NCBI RefSeq assembly: GCF_001005085.2
Contig: NZ_LBMU02000082.1
Span: forward strand, 62,001 to 126,000
Length of the DNA: 64,000 nucleotides
Reading direction: 5' to 3'
From: Streptomyces humi
GTDB taxonomy: Bacteria > Actinomycetota > Actinomycetes > Streptomycetales > Streptomycetaceae
Shown here: piece after piece, positions 29,650 through 37,433 of the stretch
Layout of the letters: each line of letters starts with the position of its first letter
Numbering within the stretch: position 1 is the stretch's first letter
Program-made: the position numbers and the translations under genes
The notes under the pieces: model-generated
What the model saw: the letters and a program-made list of their open reading frames with translations, nothing else
What the model was told of the DNA's origin: nothing
Databases searched by the model: none

Positions 29650-30665
29650 CCCTGAGGTCCCGCATCCTGATCCTCGCGTCCGCCCTGGCCGTGCTCGGGG
29701 CGGTGGCCCTGGCCTCCGTGCTGCACGCGTCGGCGCGGGCGGAACGCCGCGACCACACGCGGCCGGGGGCCGCGAAGGTCACCCCCGGCACGGTGACGCT
29801 CACCGCGCCCGGCCGCATGATCTTCCGCAACATGGCGTGGGGTCCGCACCGCGACGAACTGACCACCACCCCGTCCTCGGCCCCCGCCGGCCCCCGTACC
29901 GCCTCCGGCGTCAAGTGCCTGCGCTTCTACGCCGCGTCCGGCACCGGCGTGTGCCTGCAAGCCGTCCACGGCCCGGTCTCGGACACGTACCGGGCCCTGA
30001 TCCTGGACGCGCACCTGCGCACCGAGGCCCGCTACGACGTCCCGGGGATCCCGTCCCGGGCCCGGGTCTCCCCGACGGGCCACTACGCGGCCTGGACGGC
30101 GTTCGTGGGCGGTGACTCCTACGCCGGGACCGACTTCTCCACCCGCACGGCGATCGTCGACACCCGCACGGGCGAGCTGATCCCGACCCTGGAGTCCTTC
30201 CGCATCCTGAAGGACGGCCGTTCCTACCACGCCGCGGACGTCAACTTCTGGGGCGTGACGTTCGCGTCGGACGACACCACCTTCTACGCGACGCTGGCCA
30301 CGAAGGGCTCGACCTACCTGGTCCGCGGCAACCTGCGCACCCGCACGGTCACCACCCTCCACGCGAACGTCGAATGCCCGTCCCTCTCCCCCGACGGCAC
30401 CCGCGTCGCCTACAAGAAACGGGTGAAGGGCCTGCCGAAGGACGCCCCCTGGCACCTGTACGTCCTGAACCTGGGCACGATGCGCGAGACCCCGCTCGCC
30501 GAGCCCCGCAGCGTCGACGACCAGGCGGTCTGGAAGGACGACGGCACACTCGTCTACGCCCTCCCGGGCGACTACGGCGCGGACCTGTACGAGATCCCGT
30601 CGAACGGCACGGGGAAACCACGACGCATCAGCGTCTCGGCGGTCTCCCCGGCGTACAGCGGGTGA
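29646..30665 (+). CDS. Secreted or membrane-anchored TolB-like beta-propeller protein
   Basis: A 339-residue protein beginning at an ATG that overlaps the MFS stop (ATGA). Residues about 6-30 are a signal peptide or anchor, with no clear cleavage site. The rest holds WD40/PD40-like propeller blades: SRARVSPTGHYAAWTAF near 140, FASDDTTFYATL near 210, CPSLSPDGTRVAYKK near 245 and AVWKDDGTLVYALPG near 300. PD40 proteins often sense or scaffold at the cell surface; no function is known here. It ends the phosphatase-MFS-propeller operon. Confidence 0.78.
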   Translation: MTLRSRILILASALAVLGAVALASVLHASARAERRDHTRPGAAKVTPGTVTLTAPGRMIFRNMAWGPHRDELTTTPSSAPAGPRTASGVKCLRFYAASGTGVCLQAVHGPVSDTYRALILDAHLRTEARYDVPGIPSRARVSPTGHYAAWTAFVGGDSYAGTDFSTRTAIVDTRTGELIPTLESFRILKDGRSYHAADVNFWGVTFASDDTTFYATLATKGSTYLVRGNLRTRTVTTLHANVECPSLSPDGTRVAYKKRVKGLPKDAPWHLYVLNLGTMRETPLAEPRSVDDQAVWKDDGTLVYALPGDYGADLYEIPSNGTGKPRRISVSAVSPAYSG

Positions 30666-30740
30666 CGCGAAGGCCAGAGGCCGTCAAGCCGGAACCGGAA
30701 CCCACCTGAAACCGGGCGCAGCCTTCCCACTCGCAAGATC

Positions 30741-30776
30741 GACTCCGCGGTGCGGCAAACCGCCATCGATGGAGTC
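30741..30776. terminator. Bulged hairpin after the phosphatase operon
   Basis: GACTCC at 30741-30746 pairs with GGAGTC at 30771-30776, and GCGGT at 30747-30751 pairs with ACCGC at 30759-30763, leaving a bulge. It lies 75 bases after the propeller stop and 72 before the next gene. It may end the first operon or regulate the second. Confidence 0.45.
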
Positions 30777-30847
30777 GTGCAGTTCAGCCACCTTCAGGCC
30801 CCCTCCGGGGCCACACTGTTGCGACGGCATGCGACACAGGGGGGCAT

Positions 30848-31045
30848 GTGCTGAAACGTCCACGTTCCGCGTCGGGGACTCTGCGCGATCCGAGAGTCCT
30901 TCTGTACGAGGCGTACCTCGTGGTGGGTCATCCGAGCCTCACTGAGATCGTCAAGGAGTGCGCAGAGGTGGACGACGAAGACCGCGCGGGCCCGTACGAA
31001 GCAGACCTGGCCGCGCGCACACGGGATCTCTGGGTAAAGGCATGA
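30848..31045 (+). CDS. Small protein (65 residues) coupled to the NTPase gene
   Basis: A 65-residue reading frame starting at a GTG right behind a GGGGGG stretch. The product is charged, with a helical look (RVLLYEAYLVVGHPSLTEIV), and ends in DLWVKA. I recognise no family. Its stop overlaps the ATG of the following NTPase gene (ATGA), so the two are almost certainly translated together and may form a functional pair, for example an adaptor, antitoxin-like partner or the worn C-terminus of a larger regulator. Being upstream and so small, it could also act mainly as a leader for coupled translation. Confidence 0.55.
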   Translation: MLKRPRSASGTLRDPRVLLYEAYLVVGHPSLTEIVKECAEVDDEDRAGPYEADLAARTRDLWVKA

Positions 31046-33726
31046 CCGGCCGACCGATAACTGACTTCACCGACCCCTTCGCCCTGGAAGTGCACCAGGC
31101 CATCGATCCACCAGCGAAAGACGCGCGAAACCTGCCGCTGCTGCCCGCGTATGTGGAACGGGCCCACGACGGAGTACTGCGCGCGGCTGCACGGGAAGCC
31201 GCTGCCGGCAGCAGCAAGATGGTGGTGCTCGTCGGTGACTCGTCCACGGGCAAGACGAGGGCGTGCTGGGAAGTGCTTCGGTCTCTTCCCGCCACGTGGC
31301 GGCTTTGGCACCCCATCGACCCGACACGCCCTCAAGCCGTGCTTGCCGAACTCGAAAGGGTCGGACCGCGCACTGTGGTCTGGCTGAACGAGTCCCAGCA
31401 CTACCTGCTCACGCCGAACAGCGACCTGGGGGAACGGATTTCAGCCGGCCTGAGGACCCTGCTGCGCGAGGCGCAGCGTGGGCCTGTGCTGGTCCTGGGC
31501 ACCGTCTGGCCGGAGTACTGGGAGATTCTGGTCGCTGAACCGGCCGCCGGGACGGCGGACCCGCATGAGCAGGCCAGGAAACTGCTCACCGGACGGGATC
31601 TGCACATCCTGACAGAGTTCAACGAAGCAGAACTTCTGTCCGCGCGAACCAAGGCACGCGAGGATCCACGGTTGGGTTACGCCCTGGAACGTGCCGAGGA
31701 CGGCCAGATCACTCAGTATCTGGCTGGAGCGCCGGCCCTTCTCGAACGCTACCGAACGGCGACACGGCCCACGCGAGCCGTCATCGAAGCAGCCATGGAT
31801 GCCCGCCGCGTGGGCCATGGCGTCTCCCTTCCGCTCGCGCTCCTGGATGCGGCAGCCGAGGGATACATTCCCGGGGCCCAATGGGACCTGCTCCGGGATG
31901 ACTGGCTGGAAAACGTACTCATCAACACCAATCGCCCGCTACGAGGCACACGTGGTCCACTGACACGCATACGCGACCACACGGGTGCCGTGACCCCAGC
32001 ACAAGCCCGCTACCGCCTGGCCGACTACCTCGAGCAGCACGCCCGTACCCATCGGCGCACGGTTCGTCTGCCGGCTTCGCTGTGGAACGCCTTGCTCGAC
32101 CACGGGTCCTCGGCAGACCGCATTCGCCTGGCCCAGGCCGCTCAGTCCCGGGGCCTCCTGCATGTCGCCGGACAGTTCTACGAGAAAGCCGCAGCCGACG
32201 GCAGTCCTCACGCGGCCCAGCACATGGGAGATCTGCTTGCCGGGGCCGAGCGCGACGAAGAAGCCAAGGACTGGTACCTGTACGCTGCCGGGCTCTGTGA
32301 CGGACAAGCCGTGCCCCGGTGGAAGGGCGAGTTGCTGCTGCTCGCGGGCCGCTGGAAGGAAGCGGTCCAATGGTACGAGCGCGCGGTCAGGGAGGACCCT
32401 GACTGGGACGACGAGGAAGACCTCGCTCCTGTCGGACTCCGTCTCTGGCGCGCGGGATTTCCTGAGCCTGCCCTGTCATGGATCCAGCGCGGCGCCGAGG
32501 CGGGTGACCGTGAGGCATGGAGGTACGCGGCCGAACTGCTGCACGAGGAAGGTCGCTACGACGAGGAAATCAGCTGGTCGAAAAAAGCCGTGGAACGCGG
32601 GCATTTCCACTTCGTGGACCATGTGGTTCGCCTCCTCGAAGACGAGGGGCGCTCTGACGAGGCACTCACTTGGATTTCGAGCCAAGTAGTGGCTGGTGTG
32701 GACCACTCCTATCCGCACGCGGTCCGCCTGTCACACAGCGACCAGGCCAAGGAGCGAGCCTTGGCCCTCCTCCGAGAAAGAGCAACGGCAGGCGATGTAC
32801 GGGCTTGGGGGCCAGTCGCCGAACTGCTTGGCGAAACCAGCCGACACTCCGAGTCACTGGAAGCCTACCAACGGGCCGCCGAATCCGGGGATCGTGAGGC
32901 ACAAAGGACGGTCGTCGCAATTCTCACCAGGTCGGGCCGGGTGGCCGAGGCAGTGTCCTGGCTGCAAGGAAGGGCAGAGGCCGGCGATCGTGAAGCGCCC
33001 CAGTACGTGGGCGACCTGCTGATGAAACAAGGTCGCGAGCGCGAGGCTCTGGATGTGTGGTATCAGCGTGCGGCAGACGTCGAATACATCAGCCTCAGAA
33101 ATTCATACCACGGAGCCGTGAACGCCTTGTTGCGGGCCGGGCGCCCAGATGACGCAGTGACCTGGTTACGGGTTCGCGCCGAGAAGGGTCACGAAAAGGC
33201 CTTTGCACAGCTGGTGAGGCTGTTGGAGCAGCTCGGCCGGGCAGACGAGGCGATCAGCCGTCTCCGGGTCAGAGCGGACGCGGGCGACAAGAGTTCCGCG
33301 TACGGACTCTCCGCACTACTGGGGAGACTGGGACGACTGGAGGAGCGAGTTGATGTGTGCCAGGAATTCGAGAACATCAGTACTTACGATCTGGCGGGCT
33401 CGCTGGCTGCGGCGGACAGGACTGAAGAGGCGCTCACCCTCTACGAAGCCATGCTTCCGCATTCTCTGGGCATAAGGGGGACGGCCGCAAGAATGCTCGC
33501 GGCAGCCCACGGTACTGACGCGGCAGTCGACTGGTTGCAACGATGTGGGTACGTCGAGAACGGGGTGCTCGAAGAAGCCGCGAGAATCCTGACCGCAGCA
33601 GATCGAGGGGCCGAAGGCGCAAGCGCGGTAAAAAACGGCTGGAGCCCGGATGGATCTCTGGCTGCCCCGTGGTCCATTCCCCCCCTCCTCACCAGCTCCA
33701 TGAGGTTGAGCACGGGGCGAGACTGA
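31042..33726 (+). CDS. P-loop NTPase with TPR/Sel1-like repeats (STAND-like)
   Basis: An 894-residue protein whose ATG overlaps the stop of a 65-residue frame. The N-terminal NTPase has Walker A GDSSTGKT at 65-72, a Walker-B-like TVVWLNESQHYL near 112, and a sensor-like VLGTVWPEYW near 151. A helical middle leads into at least ten TPR/Sel1-like repeats from about 380 to 860, several with AGDREA at their turn. This NTPase-plus-repeat layout is that of STAND signalling or defence ATPases, where the repeats sense a trigger; the function here is unproven. The gene is visibly less G+C-rich than its neighbours, with many A- and T-ending codons, and interrupts otherwise conserved order before glnA2, suggesting recent gain. 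The last 25 residues look like read-through into intergenic sequence. Confidence 0.75.
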   Translation: MTGRPITDFTDPFALEVHQAIDPPAKDARNLPLLPAYVERAHDGVLRAAAREAAAGSSKMVVLVGDSSTGKTRACWEVLRSLPATWRLWHPIDPTRPQAVLAELERVGPRTVVWLNESQHYLLTPNSDLGERISAGLRTLLREAQRGPVLVLGTVWPEYWEILVAEPAAGTADPHEQARKLLTGRDLHILTEFNEAELLSARTKAREDPRLGYALERAEDGQITQYLAGAPALLERYRTATRPTRAVIEAAMDARRVGHGVSLPLALLDAAAEGYIPGAQWDLLRDDWLENVLINTNRPLRGTRGPLTRIRDHTGAVTPAQARYRLADYLEQHARTHRRTVRLPASLWNALLDHGSSADRIRLAQAAQSRGLLHVAGQFYEKAAADGSPHAAQHMGDLLAGAERDEEAKDWYLYAAGLCDGQAVPRWKGELLLLAGRWKEAVQWYERAVREDPDWDDEEDLAPVGLRLWRAGFPEPALSWIQRGAEAGDREAWRYAAELLHEEGRYDEEISWSKKAVERGHFHFVDHVVRLLEDEGRSDEALTWISSQVVAGVDHSYPHAVRLSHSDQAKERALALLRERATAGDVRAWGPVAELLGETSRHSESLEAYQRAAESGDREAQRTVVAILTRSGRVAEAVSWLQGRAEAGDREAPQYVGDLLMKQGREREALDVWYQRAADVEYISLRNSYHGAVNALLRAGRPDDAVTWLRVRAEKGHEKAFAQLVRLLEQLGRADEAISRLRVRADAGDKSSAYGLSALLGRLGRLEERVDVCQEFENISTYDLAGSLAAADRTEEALTLYEAMLPHSLGIRGTAARMLAAAHGTDAAVDWLQRCGYVENGVLEEAARILTAADRGAEGASAVKNGWSPDGSLAAPWSIPPLLTSSMRLSTGRD

Positions 33727-33775
33727 TTTCCCGGCACCACCTCGAACCCCGCGATCCCGAGTTCGCACCTGCCGC

Positions 33776-33804
33776 GGGGCCGACGGTCCATGACCGTCGG
33801 CCCC
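33776..33804. terminator. Perfect hairpin between convergent NTPase and glnA2 genes
   Basis: GGGGCCGACGGTC pairs with its exact complement around the loop CAT. It lies 50 bases past the NTPase stop and 38 bases past the glnA2 stop on the other strand, so it can serve both transcripts. Confidence 0.85.
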
Positions 33805-33842
33805 GTCCGCTGAATCAGCGGTAAAGCCACTCTCACCTGCGC

Positions 33843-35204
33843 CTACAACACCGGCAGGTTCTTCCGCAGCTCGAAGGCCGTGACCTCCGAGCGGTACTCC
33901 TCCCACTCCTGCCGCTTGTTGCGCAGGAAGAAGTCGAAGACGTGTTCGCCGAGGGTTTCGGCGACCAGGTCGCTGCCCTCCATGAGGGTCAGGGCCTCGC
34001 CGAGGTTCTGCGGGAGCGGTTCGATGCCCATCGCGCGGCGCTCGGCGTTGGAGAGCGCCCAGACGTCGTCCTCGGCGCCCGGCGGGAGCTCGTAGCCCTC
34101 CTCGATGCCCTTCAGGCCGGCGGCCAGGAGCAGGGCGTAGGCCAGGTAGGGGTTGGCGCCGGAGTCGATGGAGCGGACCTCCACGCGCGCGGAGCCGGTC
34201 TTGCCGGGCTTGTACATCGGGACGCGGACCAGCGCGCTGCGGTTGTTGTGGCCCCAGCAGATGTACGAGGGCGCCTCGCCGCCGGCGCCCGCCGTGCGCT
34301 CGGAGCCGCCCCAGATGCGCTTGTAGGAGTTCACCCACTGGTTGGTGACCGCGGAGATCTCGGCCGCGTGCTTCAGCAGGCCCGCGATGAAGGACCGGCC
34401 CACCTTGGAGAGCTGGAACTCGGCACCGGACTCGTAGAACGCGTTGCGGTCGCCCTCGAAGAGGGAGAGGTGGGTGTGCATGCCGGAGCCGGGGTGCTCG
34501 GAGAACGGCTTCGGCATGAACGTCGCCTGCACCCCCTGCTCCAGCGCCACCTGCTTCATGACCAGCCGGAACGTCATGATGTTGTCGGCCGTCGAGAGCG
34601 CGTCCGCGTACCGCAGGTCGATCTCCTGCTGGCCCGGCGCGCCCTCGTGGTGGGAGAACTCCACCGAGATGCCCATCGACTCCAGCATGGTGATCGCCTG
34701 GCGGCGGAAGTCCATGCCGACGTTGGTCGGGGTGTGGTCGAAGTAGCCCGAGTTGTCGGCCGGGGTGGGCCGGGTGCCGTCCAGCGGGCGGTCCTTGAGC
34801 AGGAAGAACTCGATCTCGGGGTGGGTGTAGAAGGTGAAGCCGAGGTCGGAGGTGCGGGCCAGGGCGCGCTTGAGCACGTACCGCGGGTCCGCGAAGGACG
34901 GCGAGCCGTCCGGCATCAGGATGTCGCAGAACATCCGGGCCGTGCCGGGGGTCTCCGCGCGCCACGGCAGCACCTGGAAGGTGGACGGGTCCGGCTTGGC
35001 GATCATGTCGGACTCGTAGACCCGGGCGAAGCCCTCGATCGCGGAGCCGTCGAAACCGATGCCCTCGTCGAAGGCCTGTTCAAGCTCGGCCGGGGCCACG
35101 GCGACGGACTTGAGGAAGCCCAGCACGTCCGTGAACCACAGGCGTACGAACCGGATGTCGCGCTCCTCCAAGGTCCGGAGCACGAACTCCTGCTGCTTGT
35201 CCAT
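33843..35204 (-). CDS. glnA2: Glutamine synthetase-like protein GlnA2
   Basis: A 453-residue class I glutamine synthetase paralogue. The ATG at 35204 (MDKQQEF) has a GGAAG stretch just upstream; a start five codons earlier would leave no room for a ribosome site. Catalytic marks are GFDGSAIEGF near 49, the EIEFF metal-binding segment near 128, HHEGAPGQQEID near 184, the PSYICWGHNNRSALVRV segment near 315 and RSIDSGANPYLAYA near 352. The loop that in GlnA carries the adenylylated Tyr (NLYDLPP type) reads EEGYELPPGAED here, so control by the nearby glnE product is doubtful. In S. coelicolor GlnA2 (SCO2241) has been reported to glutamylate polyamines rather than make glutamine; applying that here is inference. 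Confidence 0.92.
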   Translation of the reverse strand: MDKQQEFVLRTLEERDIRFVRLWFTDVLGFLKSVAVAPAELEQAFDEGIGFDGSAIEGFARVYESDMIAKPDPSTFQVLPWRAETPGTARMFCDILMPDGSPSFADPRYVLKRALARTSDLGFTFYTHPEIEFFLLKDRPLDGTRPTPADNSGYFDHTPTNVGMDFRRQAITMLESMGISVEFSHHEGAPGQQEIDLRYADALSTADNIMTFRLVMKQVALEQGVQATFMPKPFSEHPGSGMHTHLSLFEGDRNAFYESGAEFQLSKVGRSFIAGLLKHAAEISAVTNQWVNSYKRIWGGSERTAGAGGEAPSYICWGHNNRSALVRVPMYKPGKTGSARVEVRSIDSGANPYLAYALLLAAGLKGIEEGYELPPGAEDDVWALSNAERRAMGIEPLPQNLGEALTLMEGSDLVAETLGEHVFDFFLRNKRQEWEEYRSEVTAFELRKNLPVL

Positions 35205-35463
35205 CTTCCGCTTCCCCATCCTTGCTGGTCAGGCCGCCTTGCTCCCGGTCCCACAGGAGGCGGTCGGGCACCTGGGCATCACACCACAACAGCATTTCAT
35301 GCGCGTTGCGGACCTTGATCGCGTCGGCGTCCTCGGCCTGAACGGCTCCCATACCGCAGGTGTACTGCGCTCCCGCCCATCTTGCCTGCTCGCACCGCCA
35401 TCCGTAATGGCCGGTCCGGATCCCGGGCGTCCGGATCCCGAGTGACCGAGACCACGGCCCTTA
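35205..35463. other. Intergenic region between glnA2 and hmp
   Basis: This 331-bp gap (to 35535) separates divergent genes. I see no convincing gene in it. A 12-bp direct repeat, GTCCGGATCCCG, occurs at 35414-35425 and 35429-35440. The part next to hmp is A+T-rich and holds the predicted NsrR box listed separately. The glnA2 promoter must lie in the left part but no clear hexamers stand out. Confidence 0.5.
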
Positions 35464-35486
35464 AATTTGAATCTGAGATGCAAGTT
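35464..35486 (+). promoter_or_regulatory. Predicted NsrR box upstream of hmp
   Basis: AATTTGAATCT-G-AGATGCAAGTT is an 11-1-11 inverted repeat with nine of eleven arm positions matching, in a rare A+T-rich patch 50 bases before the hmp start. Its form resembles the 23-bp 11-1-11 NsrR site of S. coelicolor hmpA1 as I remember it. The same TTTGAA-N5-GATGC core recurs before nsrR. Confidence 0.65.
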
Positions 35487-35535
35487 TTAATAGCGTCGAG
35501 TCGTCCAGCCGTTCGGCGAGCCACAAGGAGCCCCG

Positions 35536-36723
35536 ATGCTGTCCGAGCCGTCCGCCGCCACCGTCCGCGCCACCCTCCCCGCCGTGGGTGCGGCCATCGG
35601 CGAGATCACCGAGCGTTTCTACGCCCGGCTCTTCGCCGCCCACCCGGAGCTGCTGCGCGACCTCTTCAACCGCGGCAACCAGGCCGCCGGCACCCAGCGG
35701 CAGGCCCTCGCCGGCTCCATCGCCGCGTTCGCCACGCACCTCCTGGACCACCCCGACCGGCGGCCCGACGCGATGCTGGGCCGTATCGCCCACAAGCACG
35801 CCTCCCTCGGGGTCGCCCCCGAGCAGTACGCCGTCGTCCACGAGCACCTGTTCGCCGCCATCGTGGAGGTGCTGGGCGAGGCCGTCACACCGGAGGTCGC
35901 GGCGGCCTGGGACGAGGTCTACTGGCTGATGGCGAACGCGCTGACCGCGATCGAGAAGCGGCTGTACGAGGAGAGCGGCGACACCGGGTTCCGGCTCTGG
36001 GAGGTCGTCGAACGGGTGCCGGAGACGGCCGACGTCGTGACCTTCCGGGTCCGGCCCGCCGACGGCGGCGCGGTGCGCGGCTTCCGCGCCGGACAGTACG
36101 TGTCCGTGGGCGTCACGCTCCCCGACGGCGCCCGCCAGATACGCCAGTACAGCCTCTCCGGCGCACCGGGCGAGTCGGTCCGCCAGTTCAGCGTCAAGCG
36201 GGTGGCCGGCGACGGCACGACGCCCGACGGCGAGGTCTCCGCGCACCTGCACGCGCGCGTGCGGGTGGGTGACGCCCTGGAGCTCTCGGAGCCGTACGGC
36301 GACCTCGTCCTCGACGGCACGGCCGGCCGGCCCCTGCTCCTCGCCTCCGCCGGCATCGGCGTCACCCCGATGGTGGCGATGCTCGCCGCGCTCGCGGCCG
36401 ACGGCCACCGGGACCCGGTCACCGTGGTCCACGGCGACCGCTCCCCCGCCGACCACGCCCTGCGCGCCGACCACGTCGCGTACGCGGGGAAGCTGCCGGA
36501 CACGGCCGTCCACTTCTTCTACGAGCGCGACGCCGAGCCGGGCGGACGGACCGGCCTGGCCGACCTCACGGACGTCGACGTGGCACCCGGCACGCGCACG
36601 TACCTGTGCGGCCCGCTGCCCTTCATGCGGGCGATCCGCGCCCAGCTGATCGAGAAGGGCGTGTCACCGGCCGACATCCACTACGAGGTCTTCGGCCCGG
36701 ACCTGTGGCTGGCATCGGCCTGA
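35536..36723 (+). CDS. hmp: Flavohemoglobin, nitric oxide dioxygenase
   Basis: A 395-residue cytoplasmic enzyme that converts NO to nitrate with O2 and NAD(P)H. The ATG at 35536 follows AAGGAG. The globin domain (about 1-140) has Tyr29 at B10, Gln54 near E7 and proximal His88 in HKHASLGV. The reductase part shows the FAD motif RQYSLS near 195, the NAD motif ASAGIGVTPM near 272 and YLCGPLPFM near 355. Length is normal for the family. A predicted NsrR box lies upstream and the nsrR gene is convergent downstream, so NO-responsive expression is expected. Confidence 0.95.
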   Translation: MLSEPSAATVRATLPAVGAAIGEITERFYARLFAAHPELLRDLFNRGNQAAGTQRQALAGSIAAFATHLLDHPDRRPDAMLGRIAHKHASLGVAPEQYAVVHEHLFAAIVEVLGEAVTPEVAAAWDEVYWLMANALTAIEKRLYEESGDTGFRLWEVVERVPETADVVTFRVRPADGGAVRGFRAGQYVSVGVTLPDGARQIRQYSLSGAPGESVRQFSVKRVAGDGTTPDGEVSAHLHARVRVGDALELSEPYGDLVLDGTAGRPLLLASAGIGVTPMVAMLAALAADGHRDPVTVVHGDRSPADHALRADHVAYAGKLPDTAVHFFYERDAEPGGRTGLADLTDVDVAPGTRTYLCGPLPFMRAIRAQLIEKGVSPADIHYEVFGPDLWLASA

Positions 36724-36817
36724 GCGCCGGCGCCCCGAAGGGCCACGAGGACCTGCGTGACCGGCCACGGCGGCGCAGCAGCCGCCACACGGCGAACCGC
36801 GGCACCCCCGTAGGCCC

Positions 36818-37264
36818 TCAGACCGCCCCCGGCCTCCTGGAGATACCGAGCAGCAGCGGCCCCGTCGGCTCCACCACCATGTCCGCCACCGTCACCGGGT
36901 CCAGGGCCGCGTAGAACGCCTCCTGGGCCCGGCGCAGGGCGCCCCGGAGGCGGCAGGCGGAGCTCAGCGGGCAGGGGCGGTCACCGCCCTCGCAGTCCAC
37001 CACGTCCCCCTCGCCCTCGAAGGTCCGCACCAGTGCCCCCACCGAGGCGGTACGCCCCCGCTCCGTCAGCGTGAGCCCGCCGCCCCGGCCGCGGCGGGCG
37101 TCGACCAGCCCCAGGTGCTGGAGCTCGGCGACCACCTTCGCGGCGTGCGTGTACGGCACGTCCATGTCCCCGGCGACCTCACGGGTCGTGGGCGTGGTTC
37201 CCTCCGCCACGGCGAGCCGCATCAGGAGCCGCAGGGCGAGGTCGGTGGAACGCAACAGCCGCAT
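36818..37264 (-). CDS. nsrR: NO-sensing Rrf2-family repressor NsrR
   Basis: A 148-residue Rrf2 regulator. The ATG at 37264 gives MRLLRSTD, placing Asp at position 8, the residue that ligates the cluster from the partner subunit in S. coelicolor NsrR, which is also 148 residues long. The winged helix (about 1-65) includes TTREVAGDMDVPYTHAAKVV. Cluster-binding cysteines are Cys91, Cys98 and Cys104 in VVDCEGGDRPCPLSSAC. NsrR holds a 4Fe-4S cluster that is destroyed by NO, releasing repression of hmp. The gene is convergent with hmp and has its own predicted box just upstream, suggesting autoregulation. The spacing of the first two cysteines is seven residues, one more than I recall for S. coelicolor. 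Confidence 0.9.
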   Translation of the reverse strand: MRLLRSTDLALRLLMRLAVAEGTTPTTREVAGDMDVPYTHAAKVVAELQHLGLVDARRGRGGGLTLTERGRTASVGALVRTFEGEGDVVDCEGGDRPCPLSSACRLRGALRRAQEAFYAALDPVTVADMVVEPTGPLLLGISRRPGAV

Positions 37265-37280
37265 ACCGGCCAGCGTAGGT

Positions 37281-37303
37281 AATACGCATCGGCCGTTCAA
37301 ATT
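37281..37303 (-). promoter_or_regulatory. Predicted NsrR box upstream of nsrR
   Basis: On the minus strand the site reads AATTTGAACGG-C-CGATGCGTATT, sharing AATTTGAA and GATGC, with identical spacing, with the box before hmp. Its own symmetry is weak (six of eleven arm positions). It lies 17 bases upstream of the nsrR start, where it would overlap the promoter. An outer GGTAA/TTACC inverted repeat (37279-37313) brackets it. Confidence 0.55.
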
Positions 37304-37433
37304 ATCGGTTACCTGTCGGATCCCGGGACTTTCCGGCTCTTTCCTGTGCCCTACCTACGTCCGGCCCCATCTCCCCCATTACGATCAGCGAGCCCCAACC
37401 TCCTCGTCCCTTTCCCCCAGAAGGACACACCTC

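Noticed and set aside
30666..33842. Integrated mobile element around the NTPase gene
   Set aside because: No integrase, transposase, tRNA target or flanking direct repeat was found; only G+C and gene order suggest gain.
35205..35535. Small gene between glnA2 and hmp
   Set aside because: Open frames here have no ribosome site or recognisable product and overlap the predicted promoter and operator region.
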